NCBI RefSeq assembly: GCF_963678635.1
Contig: NC_087066.1
Coordinates: 13,438,517 to 13,502,516 of the forward strand
Origin: Symsagittifera roscoffensis
Taxonomy: Eukaryota > Xenacoelomorpha > Acoela > Convolutidae
Length of the DNA stretch: 64,000 bases
Direction: 5' to 3'
This document shows, piece after piece, positions 9,894 to 21,791 of this stretch. A program made the translations under genes and the position numbers. The first letter of the stretch is position 1; each line of letters starts with the position of its first letter. The notes below the pieces were generated by a model. The model was not told the origin of the DNA and made no database searches. It saw nothing but the letters and a program-made list of their open reading frames with translations.

Positions 9894-11758
9894 TTGCCGA
9901 TGAGGACCGACTATGAGGAGACACAAAACTTGAGGAAACATAATGTGAAAGACTGTCCTTATAAAGATAAAATTTTAAAGAGAATTAATGAATTAAAATC
10001 TATTCATAAATTGTTTTCAATGAAATCTGAAACGGACGACGGTTTATCAAGCTGCTCGAATTTTCCGGAACGCCCCTCGTCATATGAACTAGATTCTGAC
10101 AAACCGGTTTTGCCAGAGATAGAACATTTAAAAGGGAAAATACGTGAGGAAGATTTCGAAAAATTGCGGGACGTTTTAAATCGGAACGCAGATGTTTTTT
10201 CGAAACATAAAGCGGATATCGGTTGCTGTAACTTCGTTGAACACGAAATTGAACTCGAAGAAGGTGCCGTTCCGCATAGAGAGGGCGCAAGACGAATGAC
10301 GCCACACAAATTGGAAGCGTGCCGAATGGAAATAGAAATGTTGCTTGAATACGACATGATAGAACCCTCGAAATCGCCATGGGCTTGCGGGGTGGTAATG
10401 GAGAAAAAGAAAGAGGGCAGCTTGGATTTTGTTGCGACTTTCCTTACTTGAACGCGGTAACGATAAAAGATGCGTACCCGATACCGCGAATAGACGAGAG
10501 CCTCACTAAGCTTGGTGATGCCAAGTTCTTCACCACGTTGGACTTGGGTTCTGCCTTCTGGCAGGTCCCTCTGCGGAAGAAGGATAGAGAGAAAACCGGA
10601 TTCGCGTGCGAATTGGGATTGTACCAGTGGAAGAGGATGGCTCAGGCTTTGACAGGAGTGACCAAAAAGTACGAGAATCTCGTGATGTGTTACGTGGATG
10701 ACGTATTCATAGCGACACCGACCCTGGAAGACCACATTGATCGGCTCGATGAGGTCTTTGGATGTATGAAAAGAGCAGGCTTGAAATGCAAACCATCAAA
10801 ATGTGAAATCCTTAGGGATTCGATTAAGTACCTGGGAAGAATGGTGGACAGGCATGGTGTGAGGCCAGATCCGGAGGCAGTAGAGGCTGTGTTGACATGG
10901 AAGGCTCCGAGAACGGACACACAGCTAATGAGCTTCCTAGGGTTTGCCAATTATTACCGTGAATTCATCAAAGGATATGCGGACAAGGTGTACCCAATGC
11001 AGAAGCTGATGCGCAACAAAGGAAAAAAGTTCGAATGGAACAATGAAGCACAGATTGCCTTCGAGAACATAAAACGGGAACTGAGCGAAGCGCCAGTACT
11101 AGGCATGCCTACAGAAAAAGGCATGTATGTTCTTGACACAGACGCGTCGGTAGTAGCCATCTTAGGAATATTGCATCAGGAACAAGAATGGAATGGAAGA
11201 ACGGTTCTTCGTCCCATTGCATATGGCAGTAAAGTCTTGAGCGACACTGAGATGAAATATGGTGCACCAAAAGCAGAAATGTGTGCAGTAGTCACGTTCG
11301 TGGAAAAGTACCGTGCATATTTGGGGAGCGCTCCCTTCAAGTTACGCGTGGACAACAGAGGGTTATCCTGGTTGAAGACCTACTCGATGGATCAGAGTTA
11401 TATTGGTAGATGGATAGTAAGATTGGATGGCTACCATATGATAATCGAGCACAGGATGCGTGACAAACACCAGAATGCTGACAGCCTCAGTAAGAAAACT
11501 GAGTTCTATGAAAGATTGGAGCAGAAGCAAGCACATCAAGCAGAAATAAAGGAGGGTTTCTCGTTTCTGGACAAAGAAACTTATGAAGCGCTTCCCTTAA
11601 CGAGATGGTTAGATAAGTCTGGACATCCAATTCCAGGGCATCCTGAGTTACCTGTCGAAAAAGCAGCCGAGATAAAAAAATCCTATCCAAAAGGGACCCG
11701 GTGCCCCTGGATCTGTTGCTGCGCTCAAACCTGGTCCAGCAGGAACTCTCTCGCATGA
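9894..11758 (+). pseudogene. pol: Reverse transcriptase and RNase H remnant (copy A)
   Basis: RT fingers begin near 10240 (VEHEIELEEGAVPHR). The frame shifts by one base at about 10423, between GSL and RFCCDF, exactly where copy B also shifts. A 45-base in-frame deletion at about 10632 removes the PFGL...ATFQ segment present in B, which would by itself kill RT. The catalytic YVDD box (10690) survives as YVDDVF. RNase H follows with DTDAS (about 11139), a Lys-Ala-Glu-Met version of the conserved KLEM and VDNRG in place of VDNRA. The frame is lost again near 11690. Confidence 0.8.
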
Positions 11759-12659
11759 ACATAAACAGCCTCTCATTACTGGACAAAACGGTGCAGGTCA
11801 CACCGCAAGTGATGCGAATGCTGGGTGGATTGTTAGAGAGAGAAGTGACCAGAGATGACCCCGAGTGGGCAGCAGCCATGGCATCACTGACAGTCAGCGA
11901 GAAGGTGAAGATCATGCCGTCAATACGACAACACAAAGACAACGAGAGGGATTGTAGGTCAGTAGTTCAGCAACTAGTGTCCTCAATACCCCGAGAGGTC
12001 TTAGTGAGAAACAGCAGGGCAACGATACGCGAACGAAAACCGTTACCTTTGAAGACCAAGATGGAGAAGGTGAGAAGGTTGAACGAGAACTGGAGCAAGA
12101 TTGTATGTCCGGGGAGACGAAGGGTAAGATAAACCGGCGAGTTAGAGATCAATATCCGGGACAAGGAAGTATGTCCAGGGAGTCTGAGATAGATGAAAAA
12201 GTCCATGACAAAAAACAGGACCTAGGGAACAAAGTTTTGTCCGGGGAGTTTAGATGGATGCGGAGAAAGTACGGACCTGATCTGAAGGAGGTTGCAGATT
12301 CCATTACAGATTTTTCAATGGATGACAGCTCCAGGAATTCAAGTATGGACACATACTCAGACAGGAACTCGAGCTCGGGATCAGAACTGTCAGAACTAGC
12401 GATCCACACACTGCTAGTGGAAACTCGCGCAAGGGATCTGGATAGAGAAGTGTACCAAGACCCTGACAGTGATCGCTACCTCATACCAAGTGAAAGGATC
12501 TTTGACAACGCAGCGGATGCTTTGGAAACGATAGCGGTATCAAAGCGGTCGATGGGTCTGACGCCGCAAAAAGAGGTAGTCAGGACTGATCTTCAACCGT
12601 TCAAACAAGAAACACAACCGTTGGCACAACCGAGGACACACACCAGCCCAATGAGATGA
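11701..12659 (+). pseudogene. RNase H-integrase linker remnant (copy A)
   Basis: Two overlapping frames (11701-12132 and 12105-12659) correspond to the ~500-residue linker of copy B Pol. The sequence is charged and low in complexity, with repeated SGE blocks encoded by GTCCGGGGAG motifs (12107-12116, 12239-12248). It has a well-conserved patch (SELAIHTLLVETRARDLDRE). Such a long linker is unusual for gypsy elements. No enzyme domain is recognised. Confidence 0.6.
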
Positions 12660-14326
12660 ATTGTCAAATGAGGGTCATGAAGACATATTTGAAGGCGAGA
12701 TACAGACTCTCGGACCTATTAAGGGCGCAGAGAAATGACCGCATGACAAGTAACCTGAAAAGGTGGATAGAAAATGGTGCTCCAGACAAAGGTGACCTGG
12801 AAGAAGACAGTTATATGATCCTGAGACAATACTTCATGCAGAAGGAGGGGAGATTATATCTGAACAAGGACGGGATCGGGGCTTGCAAGAGAAGAGAAGA
12901 AGACAAAGTCTTATACAAGTATAACGCGATAGTGTTGCCGCAACTCTATCAGACAGAATTATTATTCAGGTCGCATGATCAGATGGGCCATCAAGGGATC
13001 GAAAAAGTGTATCAGAGGATCCTGAAGCGCTTTGAGTGGCCTGGAATGAAAACGGCATGTGAGAAATGGGTAACAGCGTGCCTGTCATGCCAACAGTTCA
13101 AGGAGACAAGGAAATTGCGATTTCCTTTACAATCGATTGAGTCGTCTGAATTCATTGAGGTGGTGCAGATTGATCACCAGAAGATATGCATGACAGACAG
13201 CGGTTATAACAAACTCTTGGTCATGATAGATCACTTCACGAAGTATGCAGAGGCCGTGCCCTGCATAACTGCCTCGGCGGAGGAGACATGCGACCACCTG
13301 ATCAATACGTGGGTAGCGAGACATGGTTGTCCGATGACGTTTCAATCGGACAATGGAACAGCTTTCGTAGGAGAGCTTACGAAAGAGCTTATGAGACGCT
13401 CACAGGTTGCTCAAGCTCACTCCACGACATACCACCCTCAGACGAATGGTTTAGTGGAAAGACAGAATAGAACGTTAGTGTCGATGCTGAGGGTATATTG
13501 TTCCAGGTACATGACCGATTGGGACAAATACCTTCCACAGGTGATGGGAGCCTATAATAGCACGCAACACTCCACCACCGGAGTGAGTCCACACATGATG
13601 CTGACTGGACACGAGAAGTCTTTACCCTTAACCTTTTTCTGCCCAGAGTATGAGGGAAAGAAAACGTCTCCGCAGGTTTACGTGAGGGATGTGATCAGAC
13701 GTCAACAGGAATTGAACGATTTGTGTAGACGAAATAATCAGCAAGCACAGGCAAGACAGAGAAAGAAATTCGACAAGAAAGCAGCTGGTGCAAAAGCTTA
13801 CTCGGTGGGAGACTACGTATGGGTATTTCAGAACGTTATACCACCGAAAGGGACAAAAAAGCTCCTAAAGAAGTGGAGGGGACCCTTCATGATTACAGAA
13901 GTGCACCAGGAGGGACGTTTTTATAGACTGAGTACTAGCCGAGCCGCCCACTACGAGAACATTAAGCCACACAATCCATCGACAGAAGATTGGTGTATAC
14001 CCGCAGACATGGAAGAAGTGGACTATCTGATGATAGATCCTGCTTGTGAAGTCAACGAGAAAGGCACTAGGGAGAAGAACGATGGAAACGAAGTCGTAGA
14101 GGAGAGAACAAATACACCACTGAACCTGGATCCAAATGAGGTGATCGAAGCGGATGATGAAACCGTACCTTGTGCAGAGGAAGATTGGCAGGATCCCGAA
14201 CAAACAGAGGTTCCCAAAAGTTTGGAACCAGATCTCCCGTTCACGATGCAGACTCGACAAGGCGAAGGGAGAAGACCTAGAAAGAAATACAACCGTTACG
14301 GTGACGACTTTGTAGTAGATAGGTAG
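12656..14326 (+). CDS. Integrase with GPY/F module (copy A)
   Basis: 556 codons, the most intact integrase in the window. The HHCC zinc-binding part reads H-x4-H (SHDQMGHQG) followed by CLSCQQ (about residues 105-145). The DDE core shows Asp in VVQIDHQK, Asp in FQSDNGTAF and Glu in NGLVERQNR with the usual ~35-residue last spacing. A GPY/F-type C-terminal module is seen in KKWRGPFMITEVH (about residue 405). An acidic, Pro/Glu-rich tail then leads to a TAG at 14324-14326, where B continues (DDFVVDRID). It would insert element cDNA into the host genome. The first ATG is internal to Pol, not a genuine start. Confidence 0.8.
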   Translation: MNCQMRVMKTYLKARYRLSDLLRAQRNDRMTSNLKRWIENGAPDKGDLEEDSYMILRQYFMQKEGRLYLNKDGIGACKRREEDKVLYKYNAIVLPQLYQTELLFRSHDQMGHQGIEKVYQRILKRFEWPGMKTACEKWVTACLSCQQFKETRKLRFPLQSIESSEFIEVVQIDHQKICMTDSGYNKLLVMIDHFTKYAEAVPCITASAEETCDHLINTWVARHGCPMTFQSDNGTAFVGELTKELMRRSQVAQAHSTTYHPQTNGLVERQNRTLVSMLRVYCSRYMTDWDKYLPQVMGAYNSTQHSTTGVSPHMMLTGHEKSLPLTFFCPEYEGKKTSPQVYVRDVIRRQQELNDLCRRNNQQAQARQRKKFDKKAAGAKAYSVGDYVWVFQNVIPPKGTKKLLKKWRGPFMITEVHQEGRFYRLSTSRAAHYENIKPHNPSTEDWCIPADMEEVDYLMIDPACEVNEKGTREKNDGNEVVEERTNTPLNLDPNEVIEADDETVPCAEEDWQDPEQTEVPKSLEPDLPFTMQTRQGEGRRPRKKYNRYGDDFVVDR

Positions 14327-15174
14327 ATCTGAAAAAGATTGTGGAAGAAATGGTGGGTCTAGAAAGCATAACAGTCTCACAAGACATTGACATAGTAGAT
14401 GATCACGACCAGGAATGGATAGATGATTGGAGTAGATTTCGACGAGGAGCAATCGGAGTCCTACGGAGATGATGTCACAAATCTGCGAGTCTTGGAGTGG
14501 CTGAACGAAATGACATCAGACCCTAAATAGACCAGTGTCACGATTCAAGACGTAGATCGTGAAAGCGCGAAATACATTAAGACCGAACGAGATGATCCTT
14601 CCTGGGCTGCCCAGGAAGGACAACTACTCATTCCGGCTTCTAACCTCGACTTGATATCCGGACCTAAGAAACCTGACATAGGGAGGGTAGTTGAGTACTT
14701 TAACCTACCAAATGAGTATTCAAGTAACATAATATTAACAGACCGTGATTTCATACTCACAAACAGAACATGCGCGATAGCAATCACAGCAGACATGAGT
14801 TTTAGGACAGCGTTAGCGGCAGATTTTAAGAGAGAATACAAAAACGTGGACTTCCCTTGGAGGCATTGAACAGGAGTAGGGGGCGTAGCAGCCTTACCTT
14901 CGGCGGCATCACAAATACCGGGAAAATACCTATGCTTCTTGGTGACGAGGGCGACGGAGAAGCAGCACGTGGACCCAGAGAACCTAGTCTTGTGCTGACG
15001 AGGTTGAGAGATTTCCTCTTGGAAATGAACGCGAAGGAGCTCTCGCTTCCAGTGTATGATCCGAACAGAGGACGACTGCATCCTAGGGAACTGTACGCGC
15101 TCGTACACGTGATATTCTCTGATACTAATATACAAGTATATCTACATAAGAAATATTACTTGAGTATAGGCTGA
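14327..15174 (+). pseudogene. Macro-like domain remnant, Pol C-terminus (copy A)
   Basis: Colinear with copy B 48835-49804, but with a TAG at 14324-14326, shifts and small deletions near 14430, an in-frame TAG near 14528, loss of ~130 bases at about 14660 and another shift near 14865. The last part is open again (14990-15174) and keeps LSLPVYDPNRGRLHPREL and the final strand IQVYLHKKYYLSIG, which resemble the end of a macro domain. See copy B for the argument. Confidence 0.65.
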
Positions 15175-15581
15175 GTGACGTGCAAGAGGTTGATAGGCTA
15201 AAGACTAAGTTATGTGGTGTGTGATATGTGTATTATGTTATGTTATGTATTATGTTATGTTAGGTGTTATGTTATTAAAATCTTGGGTAAGAAGGGGTTA
15301 GTGACCATGAACAAATGAATGACGATCTTAGGAATAGATCAAAAGTTTGGACTGTCCAATCTTAGGTCGAATTCCAAAATTTTAGAGACCGTTTGATTTT
15401 AAAAAATTTTAGGATGAATTTTTATCTGACTGTTTTTAAATGAATTTTAACGAGAAGTTAAAGTGAAACTGACAAGTGTGATATTTGCGACTTCTTTTCT
15501 AGATCCTGATTGATCATTTAATTACTCACTTGAGTCAAAACCTTGGAATCGAATTGAATCAAATCAAATCTGAAGAACAGT
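15175..15581 (+). other. Spacer between Pol and ORF3 (copy A)
   Basis: About 400 bases without a long frame. It contains an ATGTT-rich microrepeat (about 15225-15275) and a pyrimidine tract ending in AG (ACTTCTTTTCTAG, ending at 15502) that is kept in copy B near 50130. It could be a 3' splice or trans-splice acceptor for an ORF3 message; no donor was identified. Confidence 0.45.
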
Positions 15582-15913
15582 ATGGACAACTTCAACTTGG
15601 ATGAATTGATGGACCTGGCAGAGGCATATGTGGGACCGATGGTAGATGCGATCTATCGTCGGCTTATGGAACGAGACTTCGCTCTGGAGGACCCAGAGGT
15701 AGTCATGTTGCTGACCGCCCTGATCAACGTCTTGGGGCATGACAACCGCGAGGACCGCCCCACGGAAGTCCTGTTGATTGCAGCATATGGAGAGAGGGGA
15801 GTACTAGACCGCCCGAACATGAGGGTGATGATGTGGAGAAACGGGGCTCTCTCAGGGAGTGACTTGGCGAATGAGCCTGGATTGGGAAGTTCTAGGACTT
15901 ACCAACCAGGTGA

Positions 15914-18900
15914 ATGCCTATGCCCTCCAAGCCCAAACCTGGGCTGACGAGAATGCATCAGGAGATGAACAGCGAGGCTGCCTCGTCTGGTTCACCACTG
16001 ACAGCAGCTGTGCCACCAAATAGGGCGATAGTAGGACAGAAGGTTCAGACGGACCAAACCATGCAAGATATGGTTGGGATGAAGGATGAACTGGAAAGGA
16101 CGAAAAAGGAGCTGGACGAGATGACCAAAAGCATGCTCAAGATGGAGGACGATTGGGACAAGTGGAGAAGGTTGTTCGAAGACTGCAATAAAAAGCAGGG
16201 TCAAGAAATTGAGCGCTTGAGGCAGGACTGCAAACAACGATCGGAACAGATGGCGTTGAAAACCGCCGTGGAGAAGGCGATACCTACCAGGAGTGATCCT
16301 CGTGGGCAGTCCCCGATGGAGCTCTTGACGCCTCGGGAAATGAGCCAGACGACGGAAACACGACTCTCGGTAATAACAGGTCGAGTGTTGATCCCGGACC
16401 CTAGTGACATCTTGGGTGATCCAGTCGTGGAGCAAACAGTGCAGAGGCTGATAGAGACAGCTGGACGACTAGTCGCCAATAAGAATACACAAGGTTCCGG
16501 GGTGACTGCACCCTATGGAACGATCGACGACACGGGCAGAGTACGACTCTCCCAAACAGTGATCAGACAGGGGATAAGTGACGTGACGCCACTCATGGGG
16601 AGCTCGAAGGCCCCAGAGAGAAGAATACAGAAGATGCCAGCAAAGAAAGTGTCTCGCATAATAGGCGTACAAAAGAACAATCAATTGAAATACAATTTCA
16701 CGGGAGTTCCGGAGACATATCCGAGAGCTTGCTTCAATCGAGCGACTTGGAGCCCGGCAGTAAACCTGCAGCAACCACCAATGGGGACATCACATCTGAT
16801 ACTGGGAGACAGCTTGGTCAGAGTACTATCGAATTTGAGGACCTCGTGGGTCACCACGGTGATGGCCTTTGGAGGCGCGACGATAGCCCAGTTATATCGA
16901 ATGGTGGAACTGATGAATCCAGGGAGGATCCTTAATGTGATGATCCTGGTTGGGACGAATGACTTCTCCAGAGGTTCAGATGAGCAGGAAGCACTATGGG
17001 AATCAATGATGGTGTGTTTGTTCACTACCCTCTGGCAGAAATTCAATTGCACTGTGCTAATGAACGCGAGGAGCTTAACAGCTGCAGGGAGAAGGCACAA
17101 CGAAGGAGTCGTCAGGTGGAATAACATCTTGAGGAATCTCGCAAGTCGGAATGCTGGAAGAATGATCCCCATGGACATTGAACATGAGTTGAGAGCTATG
17201 GATCAGGCCAGACTGACCACGGACGGCATCCATTTCGATAGCATCGAAGGACAGGCTTGGTTGAATCGAGTCTTCCAAGAGTGGTTGGATGAACTAGAGG
17301 CGGAACTCTTCGATACAGGAGTGCTGAAGGAAGAAGGAACAGCGAGTGACGCGGTGATTACGACCTTTGTGCCTCCTAGCCTGGAAACACGCTTGGCGAC
17401 GATCCCGGCCGTCACGAACTACAGGCAACAGAGCTCCAGCGAACCAGGTCAAAGGACAGATGTACAGGGTCGATTGGGAGAAGCGCCGGTGAGGAGGAAA
17501 ATCCATCCAAGGAGAAGAATAGGACCTGTCAACCCAATCGAAGAGATAACCAGCACGTCTAGATCGGACACGAGATCGGAGACGACAAGTACCAGTCGAA
17601 AGGAGAGACGCCCGGGCAGAGGCTCGTTGATGTGGTCAAGACCCATACCGTCTCCCTGGCATGTATACAAAGACGAGCTAATGAAGCTGGATCTCCAGAG
17701 GGTGAGCTTCATCGAAGATGCAAGGAGGATGCTGAATGGAGCGAGGCTGTCCGTTAGCAGGCTGTACTCGATAACAGGCGTAGACTGGCTGATAGCCGCG
17801 AGTATAAACTTCAGTTCCACGACGGCCTTGAGATTTGCTGATCTAGAGGGACTGCCCTCTAACAACACAATGGGACCAGTGAATGCGAGACCATTGCAAG
17901 ATGCGAGATTGAATCATGATGAGGAGAATCGAGAAGGAAGACCAGGAAGATTTCTGACGACGAGAGCGCCGATCGGACAACATGTGAAGATGTTCAGGCA
18001 GCTGACGACACCCCTTGGTCATGCGAAAGAAAGAATATACCCGAAACTAGTAAATCAAGATGGTGATGTCCAAAGATACGGCGGATTGAAAGCAATAAAG
18101 AAAGATGAGACCATCTTCGCCGCCTATGACAAAGCAGAAATAAGGAAGGCCAAGATCATGATAGTAGCGAATTCAGAGTTCGTATATACTTCCAAGTCTC
18201 TGTTTTGGCCGGACGTCATAATGTTGGCAGCGGTCGACCTGGACCTACTGCAATCGGTATCTCTGGCTATAGGGGTACAAAAGCAGACGGACATGAACCC
18301 AATTACGATCGTGTTTGCTGGCAACAATGACCACCTACACAGTAGAGGTTTTCTGAGCAGACTCAGAGATCCTACAACGGCAGAGAATGCTGTGTGGCCA
18401 GCGATAAAAGATATCCTTGAGTCTATGGGTGAAGTGGTGGATGCGACGAAGGAGGGGTCGTTCACCAAAGTGACACCGAGGGTAGTATTCGCGCTGTCTG
18501 CGGGGTATGCACATCTCCCAGATGGACTGGAATTCGTGTATGCAATTGTAACCTTGCTTTCGGAAAGAAAATATGATGTGATCATATCAGCCCCAAATCG
18601 CTTGATAGAGATGGAAAACCTGAGGCCACTCAGGGCTGAACTACCTGCAGTGTGGTCAGATATCTCGAACGCGATGAGAGGATTCAAGGATCATGCGCTA
18701 CACATGTTAGTGTTGGATGAGGTGCTGGGATTGGAACTGTCCAATTTCAGTCGACAGCTCAAACTGCAACCGGGAATAGACGACGACCATCGAGTGATCG
18801 TAGCGATGTCCAACGACTTATGGTTCCGAGCAATGGAAGTGACAGGTGAAAACATGAGAAGGAAAAATTCACTAGAGACGAGAGCTCATTTGGAAGCAAT

Positions 18901-19504
18901 GGTATTGAGAACCAAGCCGGAAGCCAACCAGTGGCTACACCTAAATCCTCGAGTAGCGGCATTGGGTGCAGATGCTTTTGAGCAAGGCCCTGTGATGATC
19001 ACGAAGATCCATGCCTACTTGTTAAAGGAGGTGAACCTGGCGGAAAATGCCGAAGAAAAGGCCGCTGAATTTGTAGACAGAATGTGTCAGATTACCCTGG
19101 AAACCTTCTGGACCCAGGAAGTGAAGGGACAGGAAGGCTTTGAACGGAGAGACAGCATGCTGGAAGGGTTGGGAGCCGGATGGACCGCGTCCTTCTTGGC
19201 AAAAGTCTACCCGAAAGTCTCTCATTACTTGATTAAGGAATTCCTCCAAGCAGTAGTGGAAGTGTCAATAGTGGAACTAATAGCCTTGTTCGTGACATTT
19301 GGAGCAGAGAGTTTCGTGAAAGGACCGGCGATGCTGCTCACCGAAGGAATCCAGCACCTGCGGTTAGATGGACTTCTGACATTGATTGCGATTACCCACG
19401 GAAACTTGGGAGGACTAATGAAATTGACACGTTGTCCAGAGCAGATGAGAGAGAGAGAGAGTGAGGAACTTAGATATGAAGAAATCCGCGGTTTCAGGGA
19501 ATAA
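15914..19504 (+). CDS. ORF3 fragment with SGNH and SGNH-like domains (copy A)
   Basis: 1,196 uninterrupted codons, out of frame with the true start at 15582. A coiled coil lies at about residues 45-115. The SGNH/GDSL hydrolase domain shows GDSL (GGA at 16805), FGGAT about 20 residues on, GTND about 50 residues after the Ser, and TDGIH near the end (about 17224). These are the Ser, Gly, Asn and Asp-His blocks of the family. A basic, Arg/Ser-rich linker follows. Then comes a second region with VVANSEF, FAGNND and DDDH at similar spacing, which I read as a degenerate SGNH fold. In known SGNH enzymes the Ser is the nucleophile for ester hydrolysis; the substrate here is unknown. The end (after 19450) is frameshifted nonsense. 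Confidence 0.75.
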   Translation: MPMPSKPKPGLTRMHQEMNSEAASSGSPLTAAVPPNRAIVGQKVQTDQTMQDMVGMKDELERTKKELDEMTKSMLKMEDDWDKWRRLFEDCNKKQGQEIERLRQDCKQRSEQMALKTAVEKAIPTRSDPRGQSPMELLTPREMSQTTETRLSVITGRVLIPDPSDILGDPVVEQTVQRLIETAGRLVANKNTQGSGVTAPYGTIDDTGRVRLSQTVIRQGISDVTPLMGSSKAPERRIQKMPAKKVSRIIGVQKNNQLKYNFTGVPETYPRACFNRATWSPAVNLQQPPMGTSHLILGDSLVRVLSNLRTSWVTTVMAFGGATIAQLYRMVELMNPGRILNVMILVGTNDFSRGSDEQEALWESMMVCLFTTLWQKFNCTVLMNARSLTAAGRRHNEGVVRWNNILRNLASRNAGRMIPMDIEHELRAMDQARLTTDGIHFDSIEGQAWLNRVFQEWLDELEAELFDTGVLKEEGTASDAVITTFVPPSLETRLATIPAVTNYRQQSSSEPGQRTDVQGRLGEAPVRRKIHPRRRIGPVNPIEEITSTSRSDTRSETTSTSRKERRPGRGSLMWSRPIPSPWHVYKDELMKLDLQRVSFIEDARRMLNGARLSVSRLYSITGVDWLIAASINFSSTTALRFADLEGLPSNNTMGPVNARPLQDARLNHDEENREGRPGRFLTTRAPIGQHVKMFRQLTTPLGHAKERIYPKLVNQDGDVQRYGGLKAIKKDETIFAAYDKAEIRKAKIMIVANSEFVYTSKSLFWPDVIMLAAVDLDLLQSVSLAIGVQKQTDMNPITIVFAGNNDHLHSRGFLSRLRDPTTAENAVWPAIKDILESMGEVVDATKEGSFTKVTPRVVFALSAGYAHLPDGLEFVYAIVTLLSERKYDVIISAPNRLIEMENLRPLRAELPAVWSDISNAMRGFKDHALHMLVLDEVLGLELSNFSRQLKLQPGIDDDHRVIVAMSNDLWFRAMEVTGENMRRKNSLETRAHLEAMVLRTKPEANQWLHLNPRVAALGADAFEQGPVMITKIHAYLLKEVNLAENAEEKAAEFVDRMCQITLETFWTQEVKGQEGFERRDSMLEGLGAGWTASFLAKVYPKVSHYLIKEFLQAVVEVSIVELIALFVTFGAESFVKGPAMLLTEGIQHLRLDGLLTLIAITHGNLGGLMKLTRCPEQMRERESEELRYEEIRGFRE

Positions 19505-21791
19505 GATAAGAGACTTGAGACACACTCTTATCCAATATCTCTTACAACAAAATCGCTTTGGAACGGGAGAAGATGAGACTATTGAAAGGGAAGAAGATGT
19601 TAGGCGACATGTTGGAGGCATGCCCCTGTTAACCGATCTGAGCTTGGCTATGAGAACCGATCCCTTGGCGCTGATCAGAGGAGTCACGGAGTTCGTGACA
19701 GTGATCTATGAACCAGTGGTCACGTTTGCGTTCCCTGACGTTAAAGTGGAGGCGTATAGGAGGTCGGTGCTGCACCCGAACCTCATATCAGCGGTGGACG
19801 GTAGCGCACTGAACTGGTGTGAGCAGCACACATTGCGGGAGCTCATGAGTGAAGATCTGTTATTTGCGAAAATATCAGAGCCAGAAATGACAGTCATCAA
19901 TTTTGACGATCACTTCCGTGATCGCATGGGAGAAGTAGAAAGAGGACACATCGAAGTGTTTCCGAAGTTTTGGAATCTGAGACCCTATGATAAAACGAAT
20001 GGTGAAATAACCAGAGTGCCTCGTCTTACTGCAGCATATCATAAAGTGAGAGAAGAGACGAAGACTGGGGTGATTTCGAGAAGCTGCCGGAGGCATTCCC
20101 TGAATTCCTTCTGATAAGAAGGATGTTATTCGGAGCAGTCTCCGTGGTACAAACTCCTAGGTTGAGAGCATTCGAAACCAATGAAAGGAGAGTAGGGAAT
20201 TTCGTAGCAACGATGGACACATACTTTGTGGGAAGAAATGCCGCTGTGTTACAGTACACACGATTTGCCTATACGGATCGAGCGACGAGAAGGCGAATAA
20301 GCAACGCCGCGACTCACAAGCCTGGAAGATTTGATGAAGAATGGGCGGGATTAGGCTTGGCGCCTATGAAAATGAGAGACAGGACCGAATTGCCTGAGGC
20401 CTCCTTGATCCTGACTAGTGTAAAACCGGAGTTGACGGTAGTAGGAACGCTGCGAACGAGAACTTTCTTAGCACCCTTTGGCTGTGAGGAAATCAAAGTG
20501 GTCCATGGAGAAGAGGAAGATAGATCAGCCGGTACATTGATCATACCGAAATTTCCGGAAGGAACAGACAATGATGAATAAGGACCCTCGAGTTCAAAGA
20601 AAGATATGTCAGAAGGAGATGACGGACATGGAGGAAGCCGTCAAACGGAAGAGCCCATGCAACAAGATGCAGATCAAGCTGGTGGGGAAGACGACAGAGC
20701 ATCGACAGGAGGAGTATCCAGCCTGGACTTCAATATCTTCAGTGATCTTGAGAACAACGCGGATACGTTGGAGACGAATGAGCCAGCGGATGAAGGCATT
20801 TCGACACTTGAACCTTCGTCAGCCTTTATGGAAATGAAACGGAATTTGCCGGAGAGCAGCTCTCCTGGCAATTCAAGAAATAACGAGCAAAGAGTCCTCA
20901 TGGAATCACCCAGAAGAAGGAGAATAGAGGGCTCAGCCAGAGTGCCTTTCTTGGGAACGTTAGCCGAAGACGAATAGGAAGTACATCACCGAGACCATGA
21001 AAGTAGGACGGTATGCAAATTGGATAGAGTGGCGTTCATGGAAGAAGTCTGGAAGTGGTTCACAGCTATGGGACCCAGTCCATTCTGAAAACAGGTCTCA
21101 ACCGACCATTGATGCGGGAAGTCCTTGACAAGCTTGATGAGTGTGAAGGGAGATTGAGTGAGTTGTTGATTGACTCAGCCACTGACGAAAGTGAAGCGAA
21201 CTCTCCCATCAAGATGACGCCGCAGGACGATAAGGGAGAGGTGGTGTATCTGTCAAGAACCAGGAAAGGGACGATGCGATCGAAATTGGTGATTGATAAG
21301 ATCAACGAAAAGAAAATGAAGTTAGGCAGCAGAGTGATGCCGAGAAGAGTAGGACAGACGAAGGTGGATTCGGAGGTATCGGTGAAAGCTGTCAATTCAG
21401 CGAAGAGAAAGCGAGTCGAAGAGATCATGGATTTGGGACAAGGCGATTATCAGTTGTCTGGCACGGATAAGATGTTGACTGATATAACGATGGTGCCACC
21501 CATTCTCATGGCGGGAATAAAGTCAACCGGTTATAAATCCAAAAGGAGTGACCGCACTCTGACTGGAGCAACCTTAGAAATGGAAATACTCAGCCAATGT
21601 GGGGAGAGCACAGTGAAGGACTTTAAGCCATCTCCCATGAATCACGGAAAGGGAAATGTCGCAGGACAACTAGTACCCGTGGAATATAATCGACTGACAG
21701 TATCGGAGGCTGTGGCGATAGATGAACCCTCCGGTGGATAGAGGGAGATGTTGGAGTACCGAAACTCGGCTAGAGGATATGTGATGGCTAT

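Noticed and set aside
13865-14452. 195-codon minus-strand ORF over integrase
   Set aside because: Shadow of the integrase and Pol tail on the other strand; no motif.
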